A DNA stretch of 64,000 nt, taken from positions 124,001-188,000 of the forward strand of contig NZ_QKNX01000002.1 in the NCBI RefSeq assembly GCF_005239135.1. Reading direction: 5' to 3'. Positions 1-8,083 of this stretch are shown piece after piece (positions within the stretch are counted from its first letter, which is position 1; the number at the start of each line of letters is the position of its first letter). This DNA is from Natronomonas salsuginis. Lineage in GTDB: Archaea > Halobacteriota > Halobacteria > Halobacteriales > Haloarculaceae. The notes under the pieces were generated by a model. The model ran no database searches and had not been told where the DNA came from. It saw nothing but the letters and a program-made list of their open reading frames with translations. The position numbers and the translations under genes were made by a program.

Positions 1-75
1 GAGTGGGCTCCGACGGCCGCACAGCCCGAGGCAGCCCCCGAGATGCCGAACGCTCCCGTGACCGCAGACGACTGA
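1..75 (+). CDS. C-terminal end of an unidentified protein (cut by window edge)
   Basis: An open frame enters from the left edge and stops at a TGA at 73-75. It gives 24 residues rich in Ala, Pro and Glu, ending PNAPVTADD. Third positions are mostly G or C, as in real genes here. The low-complexity acidic tail fits a haloarchaeal protein terminus, but nothing identifies the family. Confidence 0.4.
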   Translation, partial: EWAPTAAQPEAAPEMPNAPVTADD

Positions 76-403
76 GCTCCCCTTCGAACCGATCGCCGAA
101 TGGCTGTGTTAGCCCTCTCGTGGATGGAGCCATCCCGCCTCGAGGGAGTTGTGACGACTGACTTGTCAGCGCCCATCCACGGCCGTGTGGTGACTCCGGT
201 GCAATCTGTGTGTCCGGATGTATCCCACGACGCATTTGATATCGCAGAATTTGGTTTATACTGGCTGCTGCGGGTCCGACACCACATCTGCAGCGACCGC
301 GATTAAACGCACTGCGACGGTCACATCGAGTGGGTGACGGCTCGCCGCGGCCGCCAACGACCCCGGTTTGTCGCTTCAGCCGGCGATCCCGAGTCGGGTG
401 TTC
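76..403. other. Intergenic stretch with no recognised gene
   Basis: About 330 bases between the partial first gene and the PfpI-like gene. A 68-codon open frame at 100-306 has mixed codon use unlike its neighbours and no recognisable motif, so I do not call it. The right end leads into the promoter of the next gene. Confidence 0.5.
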
Positions 404-411
404 GATTTATC
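404..411 (+). promoter_or_regulatory. TATA box of the PfpI-like gene
   Basis: GATTTATC centred about 28 bases before the ATG at 435, the spacing expected for a leaderless haloarchaeal transcript. It supports the start at 435 over the longer open frame from 330. Confidence 0.5.
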
Positions 412-434
412 ATTCCGCGGGACGACGACCACGC

Positions 435-1016
435 ATGGACGTTGAGATACTCCTCTTCGACGGATACGACGAACTCGACGCGATCGGTCCGTACGAGGTC
501 TTCCGGCTCGCCGGCGCTCGAACCGATTCGATCGACGCCTCGCTCGTGACGCTCGACCCGACCGACGTGATCGAGGCTCGCAGCGGGCTCCGCGTCCAAC
601 CGGACGGCGTCGTCTCCGAGCACCCCGAGATGCTGTTGGTTCCCGGTGGCGGGTGGAGCGATCGCGATTCTCCCGGCGTCCGCCGCGAGTACGAACGCGG
701 CGAGATCCCGGACGCGCTCGCCGATCGATTTGACTCGGGAACGACGCTCGCGTCGGTCTGTACCGGGTCATTGCTGTTCGTCGCTGCGGGGGTCCTCGAG
801 GGCCGACCGGCCGCGACGCACCACACCGCACACGATGACTTCCGCGAGATGGGTATCGACCTCCGCGAGGAGCGGTTCGTCGACGACGGCCGGGTGCTCA
901 CGGCCAGCGGGATCACTTCGGGGTTCGATCTCGCGTTGCACATCGTCGAACGCGAGTGCGGCGAGGCGGTCGCCGACGCGGTCGCTCGCGAGTTGGAGTA
1001 CGAACGAGCCATTTAG
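435..1016 (+). CDS. DJ-1/PfpI family protein
   Basis: 193 residues with the class I glutamine amidotransferase-like fold of DJ-1/PfpI proteins. It opens with a beta strand and ILLFDGYDELDAIGPYEV, has the LLVPGGG strand near residue 67-73, and the nucleophile-elbow motif ASVCTGS with Cys109. Downstream His129-His130 could assist. Members are proteases, deglycases or transcription factor cores; this one lacks a C-terminal DNA-binding domain, so a stand-alone enzyme or stress protein is likely and the substrate is unknown. The exonuclease-like gene follows after 25 bases on the same strand and may be co-transcribed. Confidence 0.85.
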   Translation: MDVEILLFDGYDELDAIGPYEVFRLAGARTDSIDASLVTLDPTDVIEARSGLRVQPDGVVSEHPEMLLVPGGGWSDRDSPGVRREYERGEIPDALADRFDSGTTLASVCTGSLLFVAAGVLEGRPAATHHTAHDDFREMGIDLREERFVDDGRVLTASGITSGFDLALHIVERECGEAVADAVARELEYERAI

Positions 1017-1041
1017 GGGGCTGCCCGCCCGACGGAACGCT

Positions 1042-1773
1042 GTGCGGATCGAAAACACCTATATCGGGGTCGACGGCGTCGGAGAAACCACCGAGCGGAG
1101 CCTGTGGGAGTGCGGTGCGCTCACGTGGTCGGAGTTCGATCGGACGCTGTGCGGGAGTCAGACGGCGGATCGGATCGAGTCATTCATTGACCGTGCGCGG
1201 CCGCGGCTGGCCGACGGTGACTCGGCGTTCTTCGAGTCGGTGCTTCCCTCGAACGAGCGCTGGCGGCTCTATGAGGACTTCCGCGAGGAGGCGTGCTTTT
1301 TCGACATCGAGACGACGGGGTTGAACCACACCAACGACGTCGTCACGTGCGTGAGCGCACACCGCGGCGGCGACACGGAGACGCTCGTTCGCGGCGACGA
1401 CCTGAGCCGAGAGAACCTCTCGGAACTGCTCGACGCGCCCCTCCTCGTCACGTTCAACGGCGCGCGGTTCGACGTTCCGTTCCTCGAAACCTCGTTCGAC
1501 GTGGATCTCGATCGCCCGCATCTCGATCTCATGTACCCCTGCAAGCGCGTCGGGCTGACGGGCGGCCTGAAGGCGATCGAACCCGACGTCGGCGTCGAGC
1601 GGGATCGCCCGGACATCTCCGGGCGGGACGCCGTCCGTCTCTGGCACGAACACGAACGCGGCGTCGACGGCTCCCTCGAAACGCTCGTCTCGTACAACCG
1701 CGAGGACGCGGTGAACCTGCGAACGGTCGCCGACGAGGCGGTCGACAGGCTCGACCGGAAACTCCTCCCGTAG
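1042..1773 (+). CDS. RNase H-like (DEDD) exonuclease domain protein
   Basis: 243 residues from a GTG start. The C-terminal two thirds carry the DEDD exonuclease motifs: FDIETTG near residue 87 (Exo I), FNGARFDVPFL near 140 with a following LDLMYP Asp (Exo II region), and YNREDAVNL near 217 (Exo III). This matches the YprB-like RNase H-fold family, predicted 3'-5' nucleases. The N-terminal 80 residues are unassigned. A longer open frame upstream runs through the previous gene in another frame and is not coding. Confidence 0.8.
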   Translation: MRIENTYIGVDGVGETTERSLWECGALTWSEFDRTLCGSQTADRIESFIDRARPRLADGDSAFFESVLPSNERWRLYEDFREEACFFDIETTGLNHTNDVVTCVSAHRGGDTETLVRGDDLSRENLSELLDAPLLVTFNGARFDVPFLETSFDVDLDRPHLDLMYPCKRVGLTGGLKAIEPDVGVERDRPDISGRDAVRLWHEHERGVDGSLETLVSYNREDAVNLRTVADEAVDRLDRKLLP

Positions 1774-1811
1774 GACACAACCGATTTGTCCGTCGCCACA
1801 TCAGAGGTGGT

Positions 1812-2615
1812 ATGGACTGGCGGCTCATCTCCGAAGAACGACTCCCCGGCCCGCTCTCGATGGCCTTCGACGAGGTCGCCGCCGAGACGATCGCGTCGGG
1901 CGGCCCCGCGACGGTTCGACTCTATCGGTGGACGCCGAGCACCGTCTCGCTGGGCTACGGCAACGACGCCTCGATCGTCGACTGGGACCACTGCGCCGAC
2001 GCGAACGTCGACGTCACGCGCCGACAGACCGGCGGCGGGGCGATCTACCACGACTCGTTCGGCGACGTAGCCTACTCGATCATCGCGCCGAAGTCGGCGT
2101 TCCCCGGCGACGTCACGGAGAGTTACTGCGAACTCTTATCGCCCGTGTTAGCCGCCTTCGATTCGGTCGGGGCCGGCGTCGGGTTCGCGAGCGAGGAATC
2201 GGAGGCGCTGTGGAACCCGATCTGCTACCTCCGGTCGCTCGATCCGGCGCACGACCTCGTCGCTCCCGACGGCCGAAAGATCGCCGGCAACGCCCAGTAC
2301 CGAACCCGCGACGCGATCGTCCAGCACGGATCACTGACGTTCGATTCGGATCCGGCGCGCCGGCTGGCCCCGTTCGTCGACCCGCCGCTGTCCGCCGACG
2401 CGTTCGCCGACCGGGTCGGCGGGCTGACCGACATTCCGGGCGTCGACATCGACCGGTCGACGTTCGTTGACCTGCTCGAAACCAAACTCGTCGCGTGGGC
2501 CGACGCCACGATCGGCGAGTGGACGGACGCCGAACGCGAGCGCGCGGACGACCTCCGCGAACGCAAGTACGATCACGACCGGTGGGTGCGCGAGCGGGAC
2601 GATCCGACGGCGTGA
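1812..2615 (+). CDS. Lipoate-protein ligase family protein (LplA/BPL fold)
   Basis: 267 residues. The RRQTGGGAIYHD motif at 70-81 is the lipoate/lipoyl-AMP binding loop, and DGRKIAGNAQ with Lys156 is the catalytic lysine motif. The protein should transfer lipoate or octanoate to E2 or GcvH lysines. No ligase accessory domain is obvious at the C-terminus, which is a charged helix rich in Glu and Arg. Haloarchaea encode several paralogues, so the exact substrate is not settled. The ATG at 1812 follows a GGTGGT run. Confidence 0.85.
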   Translation: MDWRLISEERLPGPLSMAFDEVAAETIASGGPATVRLYRWTPSTVSLGYGNDASIVDWDHCADANVDVTRRQTGGGAIYHDSFGDVAYSIIAPKSAFPGDVTESYCELLSPVLAAFDSVGAGVGFASEESEALWNPICYLRSLDPAHDLVAPDGRKIAGNAQYRTRDAIVQHGSLTFDSDPARRLAPFVDPPLSADAFADRVGGLTDIPGVDIDRSTFVDLLETKLVAWADATIGEWTDAERERADDLRERKYDHDRWVRERDDPTA

Positions 2616-2684
2616 GTCCGGCGTCGACGTCCCGATGGCGTCGGATTCGAAGCTCCTATTGGCGTGCTCCTCCGATCCGATAGC

Positions 2685-3518
2685 ATGTTACGGATCGGGG
2701 CTCACACCTCCATCGCGGGGGGCGTCCACAACGCGGTCGAAGAGCAACTGGAGTACGACGGCAACTGCGGGCAGATCTTCAGCCACTCTCCGCAAGTGTG
2801 GCGCGAGCCGAGTATCGGCGGGGAGGACGCCGAGCGGTTCCGCGAGCGCTCGGCCGAGAACGACGTCGGTCCGTGGGTCATTCACACCTCCTATCTCGTC
2901 AACCTCTGTACGCCGAAAGACGACCTGCGAGAGAAGTCGATCGCCTCGATGCAGGCCGAACTCGACGCGGCAGATCTGTTGGACGTTCCCTACGTAAACG
3001 TCCACTTGGGCGCGCACACGGGCGCGGGCGTCGAAGGCGGCCTCGAAAACGCCGCCTCGGCGCTCGAAGAACTCGACGTCCCCGACGACGTGATGATCCT
3101 CATCGAGTCCGACGCGGGGAGCGGAACGAAACTCGGCGGCACGTTCGAGGAACTGGCCGGCGTCCTCGATCGCTGTGCGCTGGATCTCGGCATCTGTCTC
3201 GACACGGCACACCTGTTTGGCGCGGGCTACGACATCTCGACGCCGGAGGGCGTCGACGAGACGTTCGCCGAGTTCGACGACCTCGTCGGTCTCGACCGCC
3301 TCGAGTACGTCCACCTCAACGACTCGAAACACGAGTGTGGGACGAACAAGGACGAACACGCCCACGTCGGCGAGGGGCTCATCGGCGAGGCCGGCATGCG
3401 CGCGTTCGTCACCCACGACGCCGTCGCCGACGTGCCGTTCGTCTTGGAGACGCCGACGGAGAACGGGAAGTCGTTCGCCTGGAACGTCGAGCGCGTTCGA
3501 GAGCTTCACGGGGAGTGA
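2685..3518 (+). CDS. nfo: Endonuclease IV (deoxyribonuclease IV, AP endonuclease)
   Basis: 277 residues, the normal family length. It cleaves DNA 5' of abasic sites during base excision repair, using three zinc ions in a TIM barrel. The metal ligands are visible: His7 in GAHTS, the VNVHLGAH strand, [22 protein letters not shown], the HAHVGEG loop and the final LETPTENG. I chose the ATG that starts MLRIGAHTS because this is the family N-terminus; an upstream in-frame ATG adds seven unsupported residues. The methyltransferase gene follows on the same strand with its own promoter. Confidence 0.95.
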   Translation: MLRIGAHTSIAGGVHNAVEEQLEYDGNCGQIFSHSPQVWREPSIGGEDAERFRERSAENDVGPWVIHTSYLVNLCTPKDDLREKSIASMQAELDAADLLDVPYVNVHLGAHTGAGVEGGLENAASALEELDVPDDVMILIESDAGSGTKLGGTFEELAGVLDRCALDLGICLDTAHLFGAGYDISTPEGVDETFAEFDDLVGLDRLEYVHLNDSKHECGTNKDEHAHVGEGLIGEAGMRAFVTHDAVADVPFVLETPTENGKSFAWNVERVRELHGE

Positions 3519-3535
3519 TCGACGGCGGACGCGGC

Positions 3536-3545
3536 GCTTTTATTC
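3536..3545 (+). promoter_or_regulatory. TATA box of the methyltransferase gene
   Basis: GCTTTTATTC centred 26 bases before the ATG at 3567, immediately downstream of the nfo stop codon. It suggests a separate leaderless transcript. Confidence 0.5.
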
Positions 3546-3566
3546 GCCACTCCCCAACGACGCCCA

Positions 3567-4346
3567 ATGCGGCACTTCGACGCCGAGTACCTGCGGGAGA
3601 CGCGCCGCGGTATGTGGGCCGACAGCCGCGCTGCCCTCGCCGATCTCGATCTCGGATCGTGCGACCGCGTCATCGACGTGGGCTGCGGCGAGGGGGCTCT
3701 GACGCGGGTGCTCCGCGAGGAGTGCCCCGGCGAGGTGATCGGCTGCGATCGCAATGTCGAGTTACTCTCCGAACTCGACGCCCCGGCCGTTCGCGGGGAT
3801 GCGTACGACCTCCCGTTCGCCGACGGGGGCGTCGACCTCGTCGTCTGCCAGGCGCTGTTGATCAACCTCGCCGATCCCGAGCGCGCGGTCCGAGAGTTCG
3901 CACGCGTCGCGTCCGATCGCGTCGCCTGTATCGAACCCGACAACGGGGCCGTCAGCGTCGAGTCGACCGTCGACGCCGAACGCGACCTCGCTCTGCGCGC
4001 GCGCCGTCGGTACCTCGACGGCGTCGAAACAGACGTCCAACTGGGTGCCGACGCCGCGACAGTCCTTGAAGACGCCGGGCTCTCCAACGTGCGCACGCGG
4101 CGGTACGAGCAGACGCTCGTCGTTGAACCGCCGTACAGCGACGCTGATCTCGAAGCGGCTAGCCGGAAGGCGAGCGGGGCGGGTCTGCGCGCACGCCGGG
4201 GGACCATGGTCGGCACCGAGGAGGCGCTCGACTCGCTCCGCACCGAATGGCGCGCGATGGGCAGGGACGCGGTCGAACAGGTACAGCGCGAGGAGTACCG
4301 CCGCACGGAGACGGTTCCGTTCTACGTCGCCGTCGGGGACGTGTAG
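3567..4346 (+). CDS. Class I SAM-dependent methyltransferase
   Basis: 259 residues. Motif I, VIDVGCGEGALTRVL, lies at about 35-49, followed by the acidic strand end IGCDRN and motif IV DLVVCQALLINL. These define the Rossmann-fold SAM methyltransferases of the UbiE/small-molecule type. The C-terminal half, with an Arg-rich helix, is a family-specific cap that may bind the substrate. The acceptor is unknown and the neighbours do not reveal it. It ends 21 bases from the convergent cobyric acid synthase gene. Confidence 0.85.
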   Translation: MRHFDAEYLRETRRGMWADSRAALADLDLGSCDRVIDVGCGEGALTRVLREECPGEVIGCDRNVELLSELDAPAVRGDAYDLPFADGGVDLVVCQALLINLADPERAVREFARVASDRVACIEPDNGAVSVESTVDAERDLALRARRRYLDGVETDVQLGADAATVLEDAGLSNVRTRRYEQTLVVEPPYSDADLEAASRKASGAGLRARRGTMVGTEEALDSLRTEWRAMGRDAVEQVQREEYRRTETVPFYVAVGDV

Positions 4347-4367
4347 CTCGAGGGGTTCGCTCGAACC

Positions 4368-5849
4368 TCAGAGTCCCAGCGCGTCGAGATCGATCTCCGC
4401 GACGAGTTTCGCGGCCCGATCGTACGGCGACTCCCGGTCACCCCTCGCTTCGGGTCGAGCCCGCCCCGCGGACGCGTAGACGGCCTCGGCGAACGCCTCG
4501 CGGGCGATCCGGTTCTCGAAGAGGCCGTGCAGGTAGGTCCCGAGCACGTCGCCGGCGGCGGCTCCCTCGCCGTCGAAGGGCCGATCGAGGTCCGCGAGGT
4601 GTTCGCTGTCGCCCATATGGATCTCGTAGCCGGAGACGGTCCCGGAGGCTCCGGATAGAGGACCACAGCCATCGAGATCCCGCTTGACGGCCTCGACGGT
4701 CTTCTCGGGACTGAATCGGGTTTCGACCGGCAGTACGCCCGCACCGTCGACCGTCTCGGCGTCGCCGGTCCCCTCAACGTTCGCGTTCGCCAACCGCTCG
4801 CCGAGCAGCTGGTAGCCGCCACAGAGGCCGACGATCGGCCCCTCGAACGCTCGAAGTTCCGCGTAGAGCCCGGCCTCGCGCGCGGCGATGGCGTCGTCGA
4901 CGGTGTTTTTTGTCCCTGTGAGCACTACGGCGTCGGCGTCGAGCGGAGCATCGAGCGGAACGAAGCGGACGCGGACGCCCCGCGTGCGCGCCAGCGGCTC
5001 GACGTCGGTGACGTTCGAGGCGCGGGGGAACCGCGGGACGGCGATCGTCACCGTCCGATCGGGGGCGACGCCGTCGTCGTCACCGATCGTTTCGGCCGAG
5101 CCGACGGCGGGCAGCGAGACGCTGTCCTCTTCGGGGAGCCCGGGGTCGTCGTAGGGGAGTACGCCGAGGACGGGCACGCCCGTCCGTTGCTCGATGCGAT
5201 CGAGCCCCGGTTCGAGGAGCGACCGATCACCGCGGAACTTGGTGATCGCGACGCCGACGACCCGGTCGCGGACGTCCTCGGGCAGTAGTTCGAGCGTCCC
5301 GAGGATGGACGCGAAGACGCCGCCGCGCTCGATATCCGCGACTAGCAGTACGTCGGCGTCGGCGAACCGCGCGGTCTCGACGTTGGCCAGATCGCGGTCG
5401 TGGAGGTTGATCTCGGCGATCGAGCCGGCCCCCTCGGCGACGATCACGTCGTGCGTCGCCGCCAGCCGCTCGTGCGCTTTCTCGGCGGTTTCCCTCGCTC
5501 GCTCCCAGTGTCTCTCGTAGTACTCCCCGGCGGCGAAGTGCTCGATCGCCTCGCCGTCGAGGACCAGTTGGGACTCGCCGTCGCCGCGGGGTTTCAACAG
5601 GACCGGATTGTGATCCGTCGTTGCCGGCACGCGGGCCGCGTTCGCCTGGACGTACTGTGAGACGCCGATCTCGCCGAATCCGTCGCCGTTCGCCCGGGCG
5701 ACCGCACGCGCGTTGTTGGACATGTTTTGGGCTTTGAACGGCGCGACGTCGACTCCCCTCTCGGCCAGATACCGACACAGACCGGCCGCGACCGTCGACT
5801 TGCCGACGTGGCTCGCGGTGCCGGCGACGAGGATCGTTCTGGCCTCCAT
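4368..5849 (-). CDS. cbiP: Adenosylcobyric acid synthase (CbiP/CobQ)
   Basis: 493 residues. It amidates side chains b, d, e and g of adenosylcobyrinic acid a,c-diamide, using glutamine and ATP. The N-terminal dethiobiotin synthetase-like ATPase domain has the [11 protein letters not shown] loop at 9-19 and the FKAQNMSNN segment. The C-terminal glutamine amidotransferase domain has the nucleophile elbow [10 protein letters not shown] near residue 345 and a late [10 protein letters not shown] with the catalytic His. I start at the ATG giving [11 protein letters not shown]; nine more in-frame residues upstream look unlike the family. CobA, another corrinoid enzyme, lies at 21.2-21.8 kb. Confidence 0.95.
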   Translation of the reverse strand: MEARTILVAGTASHVGKSTVAAGLCRYLAERGVDVAPFKAQNMSNNARAVARANGDGFGEIGVSQYVQANAARVPATTDHNPVLLKPRGDGESQLVLDGEAIEHFAAGEYYERHWERARETAEKAHERLAATHDVIVAEGAGSIAEINLHDRDLANVETARFADADVLLVADIERGGVFASILGTLELLPEDVRDRVVGVAITKFRGDRSLLEPGLDRIEQRTGVPVLGVLPYDDPGLPEEDSVSLPAVGSAETIGDDDGVAPDRTVTIAVPRFPRASNVTDVEPLARTRGVRVRFVPLDAPLDADAVVLTGTKNTVDDAIAAREAGLYAELRAFEGPIVGLCGGYQLLGERLANANVEGTGDAETVDGAGVLPVETRFSPEKTVEAVKRDLDGCGPLSGASGTVSGYEIHMGDSEHLADLDRPFDGEGAAAGDVLGTYLHGLFENRIAREAFAEAVYASAGRARPEARGDRESPYDRAAKLVAEIDLDALGL

Positions 5850-5943
5850 CGCTTTAGGCTTGGACTCGGCCGACAATACCTGTTGTGCCTCCGTGCTCTC
5901 CTGCGGGGAACGTTTATCAAACCGCTGTCCGAACGGCCGATCA

Positions 5944-7935
5944 ATGGACGACGGCGGACCGGTCGATATCGGAGCGTGGCTCGCCGAGCAGGAGTCGTTC
6001 GAGCCGCCGGAGTCGTTCGTCGAGGGGGCGAACGTCTCTGACCCGGATATTTATGATGAGTTTGCGGAGCGGTGGCCCGAGTGTTGGGAGCGCGCCGCCG
6101 AGCTGCTGACCTGGGATCGACCCTGGGATCGAGTGTTGGACGAGTCGGACGCGCCGACGTATCGGTGGTTCACCGGCGGCCGGCTCAACGCCGCCTACAA
6201 CTGCGTCGACAGACACGTTGAGGCGGGGCGGAAGAACCGCGCGGCGCTTCGATGGATCGGCAAACGCGGCGAGACGGAGACGCACACCTACGGGGATCTG
6301 AAACGGGAGACGGAGGCGTTCGCGGCCGCACTCTTGGAGCTAGGTGTCGAGGAGGACGATGTCGTCACGCTGTATCTGCCGATGATCCCCGAACTGCCGA
6401 TCGCGATGTTGGCGTGCGCGCGGATCGGCGCGCCGCACTCGGTCGTCTTCGCCGGCTTCTCCGCGAGCGCGCTCGAAACGCGCATGGAGCGCTCCGGTGC
6501 GGAGTATCTCGTGACCTGCGACGGCTACTACCGTCGCGGGGACGCGCTCAATCACAAGGGGAAAGCTGACCGGGCGGTCCGGCGGATCGATCGGGATATC
6601 GAAACCGTCGTCGTCGACCGACTCGGCGGTGGATTGCCCCACTCGCTCAGCGAGAACCAACACGACTACGACGACCTCGTCGAACGGAACCGATCGAACG
6701 TCGTCGAGCCGGTCGTTCGCGACGCCGAGGACGACCTCTTCGTGATGTACACGTCGGGGACGACGGGTGAGCCGAAAGCCGTTCGGCACACGACAGGCGG
6801 CTATCTCTCTCACGCCGCGTGGACGTCGCACGCGGTGTTGGACGTGAAGCCGGCGGACACGTACTGGTGTTCGGCCGATATCGGGTGGATCACGGGGCAC
6901 TCCTACATCGTCTACGGCCCGCTCGCGCTCGGCACCACGACGATCATCTACGAGGAGACGCCCGACTACCCCGAGAAGACCCGTATCTGGGAATTGATCC
7001 AGCGGTACGACGTGAACGTCTTTTACACGGCGCCGACGGCGATCCGTGCGTTCATGAAGTGGGGGTCGGAACATCCGCAGGGGTACGATCTGTCGTCGCT
7101 GCGGTTGCTGGGGACGGTCGGGGAGCCGATCAACCCGAAGGCGTGGAAGTGGTACTACAAACACGTCGGTGGCGAGGAATGTCCGATCGTCGACACCTGG
7201 TGGCAAGCGGAGACGGGGGGGATGATGATCACGACGCTGCCGGCGATCGGGGAGATGAAGCCGGGGTCGGCGGGGCCGCCGCTGCCCGGGATCAGCGCCA
7301 ACGTCGTCGACGAGGCCGGCGAGGAGGTCGCTCCCGGCGAGGCCGGCTTCTTGACGGTAGACAAACCGTGGCCCGGCATGCTTCGGGGGCTCGCCAGCGG
7401 CGACGGCGAGCGGTTCGTTTCGGAGTACTGGGAGGCGTACTCGGATCCTGACGCCGACGAGTGGGTGTACTTCCCCGAAGACGGCGCGAAGATCGACGAG
7501 GACGGCTACATCACGCTGCTCGGGCGCGTCGATGACGTGATCTCCGTCGGCGACGCCCGGATCGGAACGATGGAGCTCGAGTCGGCGGTCGTCGGCGTCG
7601 AGGGGGTCGCCGAGGCCGCCGTCACGGGCGCGGGTGGAACCCTCATCGTCTACGCGAGCACCGAACAGGGATACACCGGGGACGCGATCCTCGGCGAGGC
7701 GGTCGAGGCAGCGATCGAACGGAGTATCGGCGAGGTCGCGATCCCAGACCACATCGTGTTCACGCCGGAGTTGCCGAAGACCCGATCCGGGAAGATCATG
7801 CGACGACTGCTCGAAGGAATCGCAACCGGCGAGGAGTTAGGTGATATCAGCGCGCTTCGCAATCCCGAGATCGTCGGCGAACTTCGCGCCCGTCTCTCCG
7901 GTGACACCCGGTCGTATCTGGAGTCCGAAGACTGA
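5944..7935 (+). CDS. Acetyl-CoA synthetase-like protein with altered active-site motifs
   Basis: 663 residues, full Acs length, closely related to the acs at 10866. The N-terminal Acs domain, AMP-binding core and C-terminal domain are all present, and the acetylatable lysine motif [11 protein letters not shown] is intact. Key positions differ from the neighbour: the phosphate loop reads [13 protein letters not shown] instead of PKGVKH, WWQTET is WWQAET (Ala422), and the hinge loop INVSGHRLG reads ISVGDARIG (Gly536, Asp537, Ala538). The stretch after this loop has also lost the GDHEMKGEAVYVYV strand. In Salmonella Acs the glycine of this loop is needed for CoA access, so this protein may adenylate a substrate without efficient thioester formation. 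It is divergent from cbiP, 94 bases away. Confidence 0.85.
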   Translation: MDDGGPVDIGAWLAEQESFEPPESFVEGANVSDPDIYDEFAERWPECWERAAELLTWDRPWDRVLDESDAPTYRWFTGGRLNAAYNCVDRHVEAGRKNRAALRWIGKRGETETHTYGDLKRETEAFAAALLELGVEEDDVVTLYLPMIPELPIAMLACARIGAPHSVVFAGFSASALETRMERSGAEYLVTCDGYYRRGDALNHKGKADRAVRRIDRDIETVVVDRLGGGLPHSLSENQHDYDDLVERNRSNVVEPVVRDAEDDLFVMYTSGTTGEPKAVRHTTGGYLSHAAWTSHAVLDVKPADTYWCSADIGWITGHSYIVYGPLALGTTTIIYEETPDYPEKTRIWELIQRYDVNVFYTAPTAIRAFMKWGSEHPQGYDLSSLRLLGTVGEPINPKAWKWYYKHVGGEECPIVDTWWQAETGGMMITTLPAIGEMKPGSAGPPLPGISANVVDEAGEEVAPGEAGFLTVDKPWPGMLRGLASGDGERFVSEYWEAYSDPDADEWVYFPEDGAKIDEDGYITLLGRVDDVISVGDARIGTMELESAVVGVEGVAEAAVTGAGGTLIVYASTEQGYTGDAILGEAVEAAIERSIGEVAIPDHIVFTPELPKTRSGKIMRRLLEGIATGEELGDISALRNPEIVGELRARLSGDTRSYLESED

Positions 7936-8083
7936 TTTCGCTTCTATCCAAACTACCGAAACAATTCGGCGCACGGCACCCGAAACCGCGTAAAACAGCT
8001 TGGAACTCCGGATTCGAGCGCATCGACCGGTGTGTGACCAACGGCCAAAGAACTAAGACTTCGGAATTTCTGTGTAATACGAA

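Noticed and set aside
100-306. 68-codon open frame near the left edge
   Set aside because: Mixed codon use, no promoter at the right distance, no recognisable domain.
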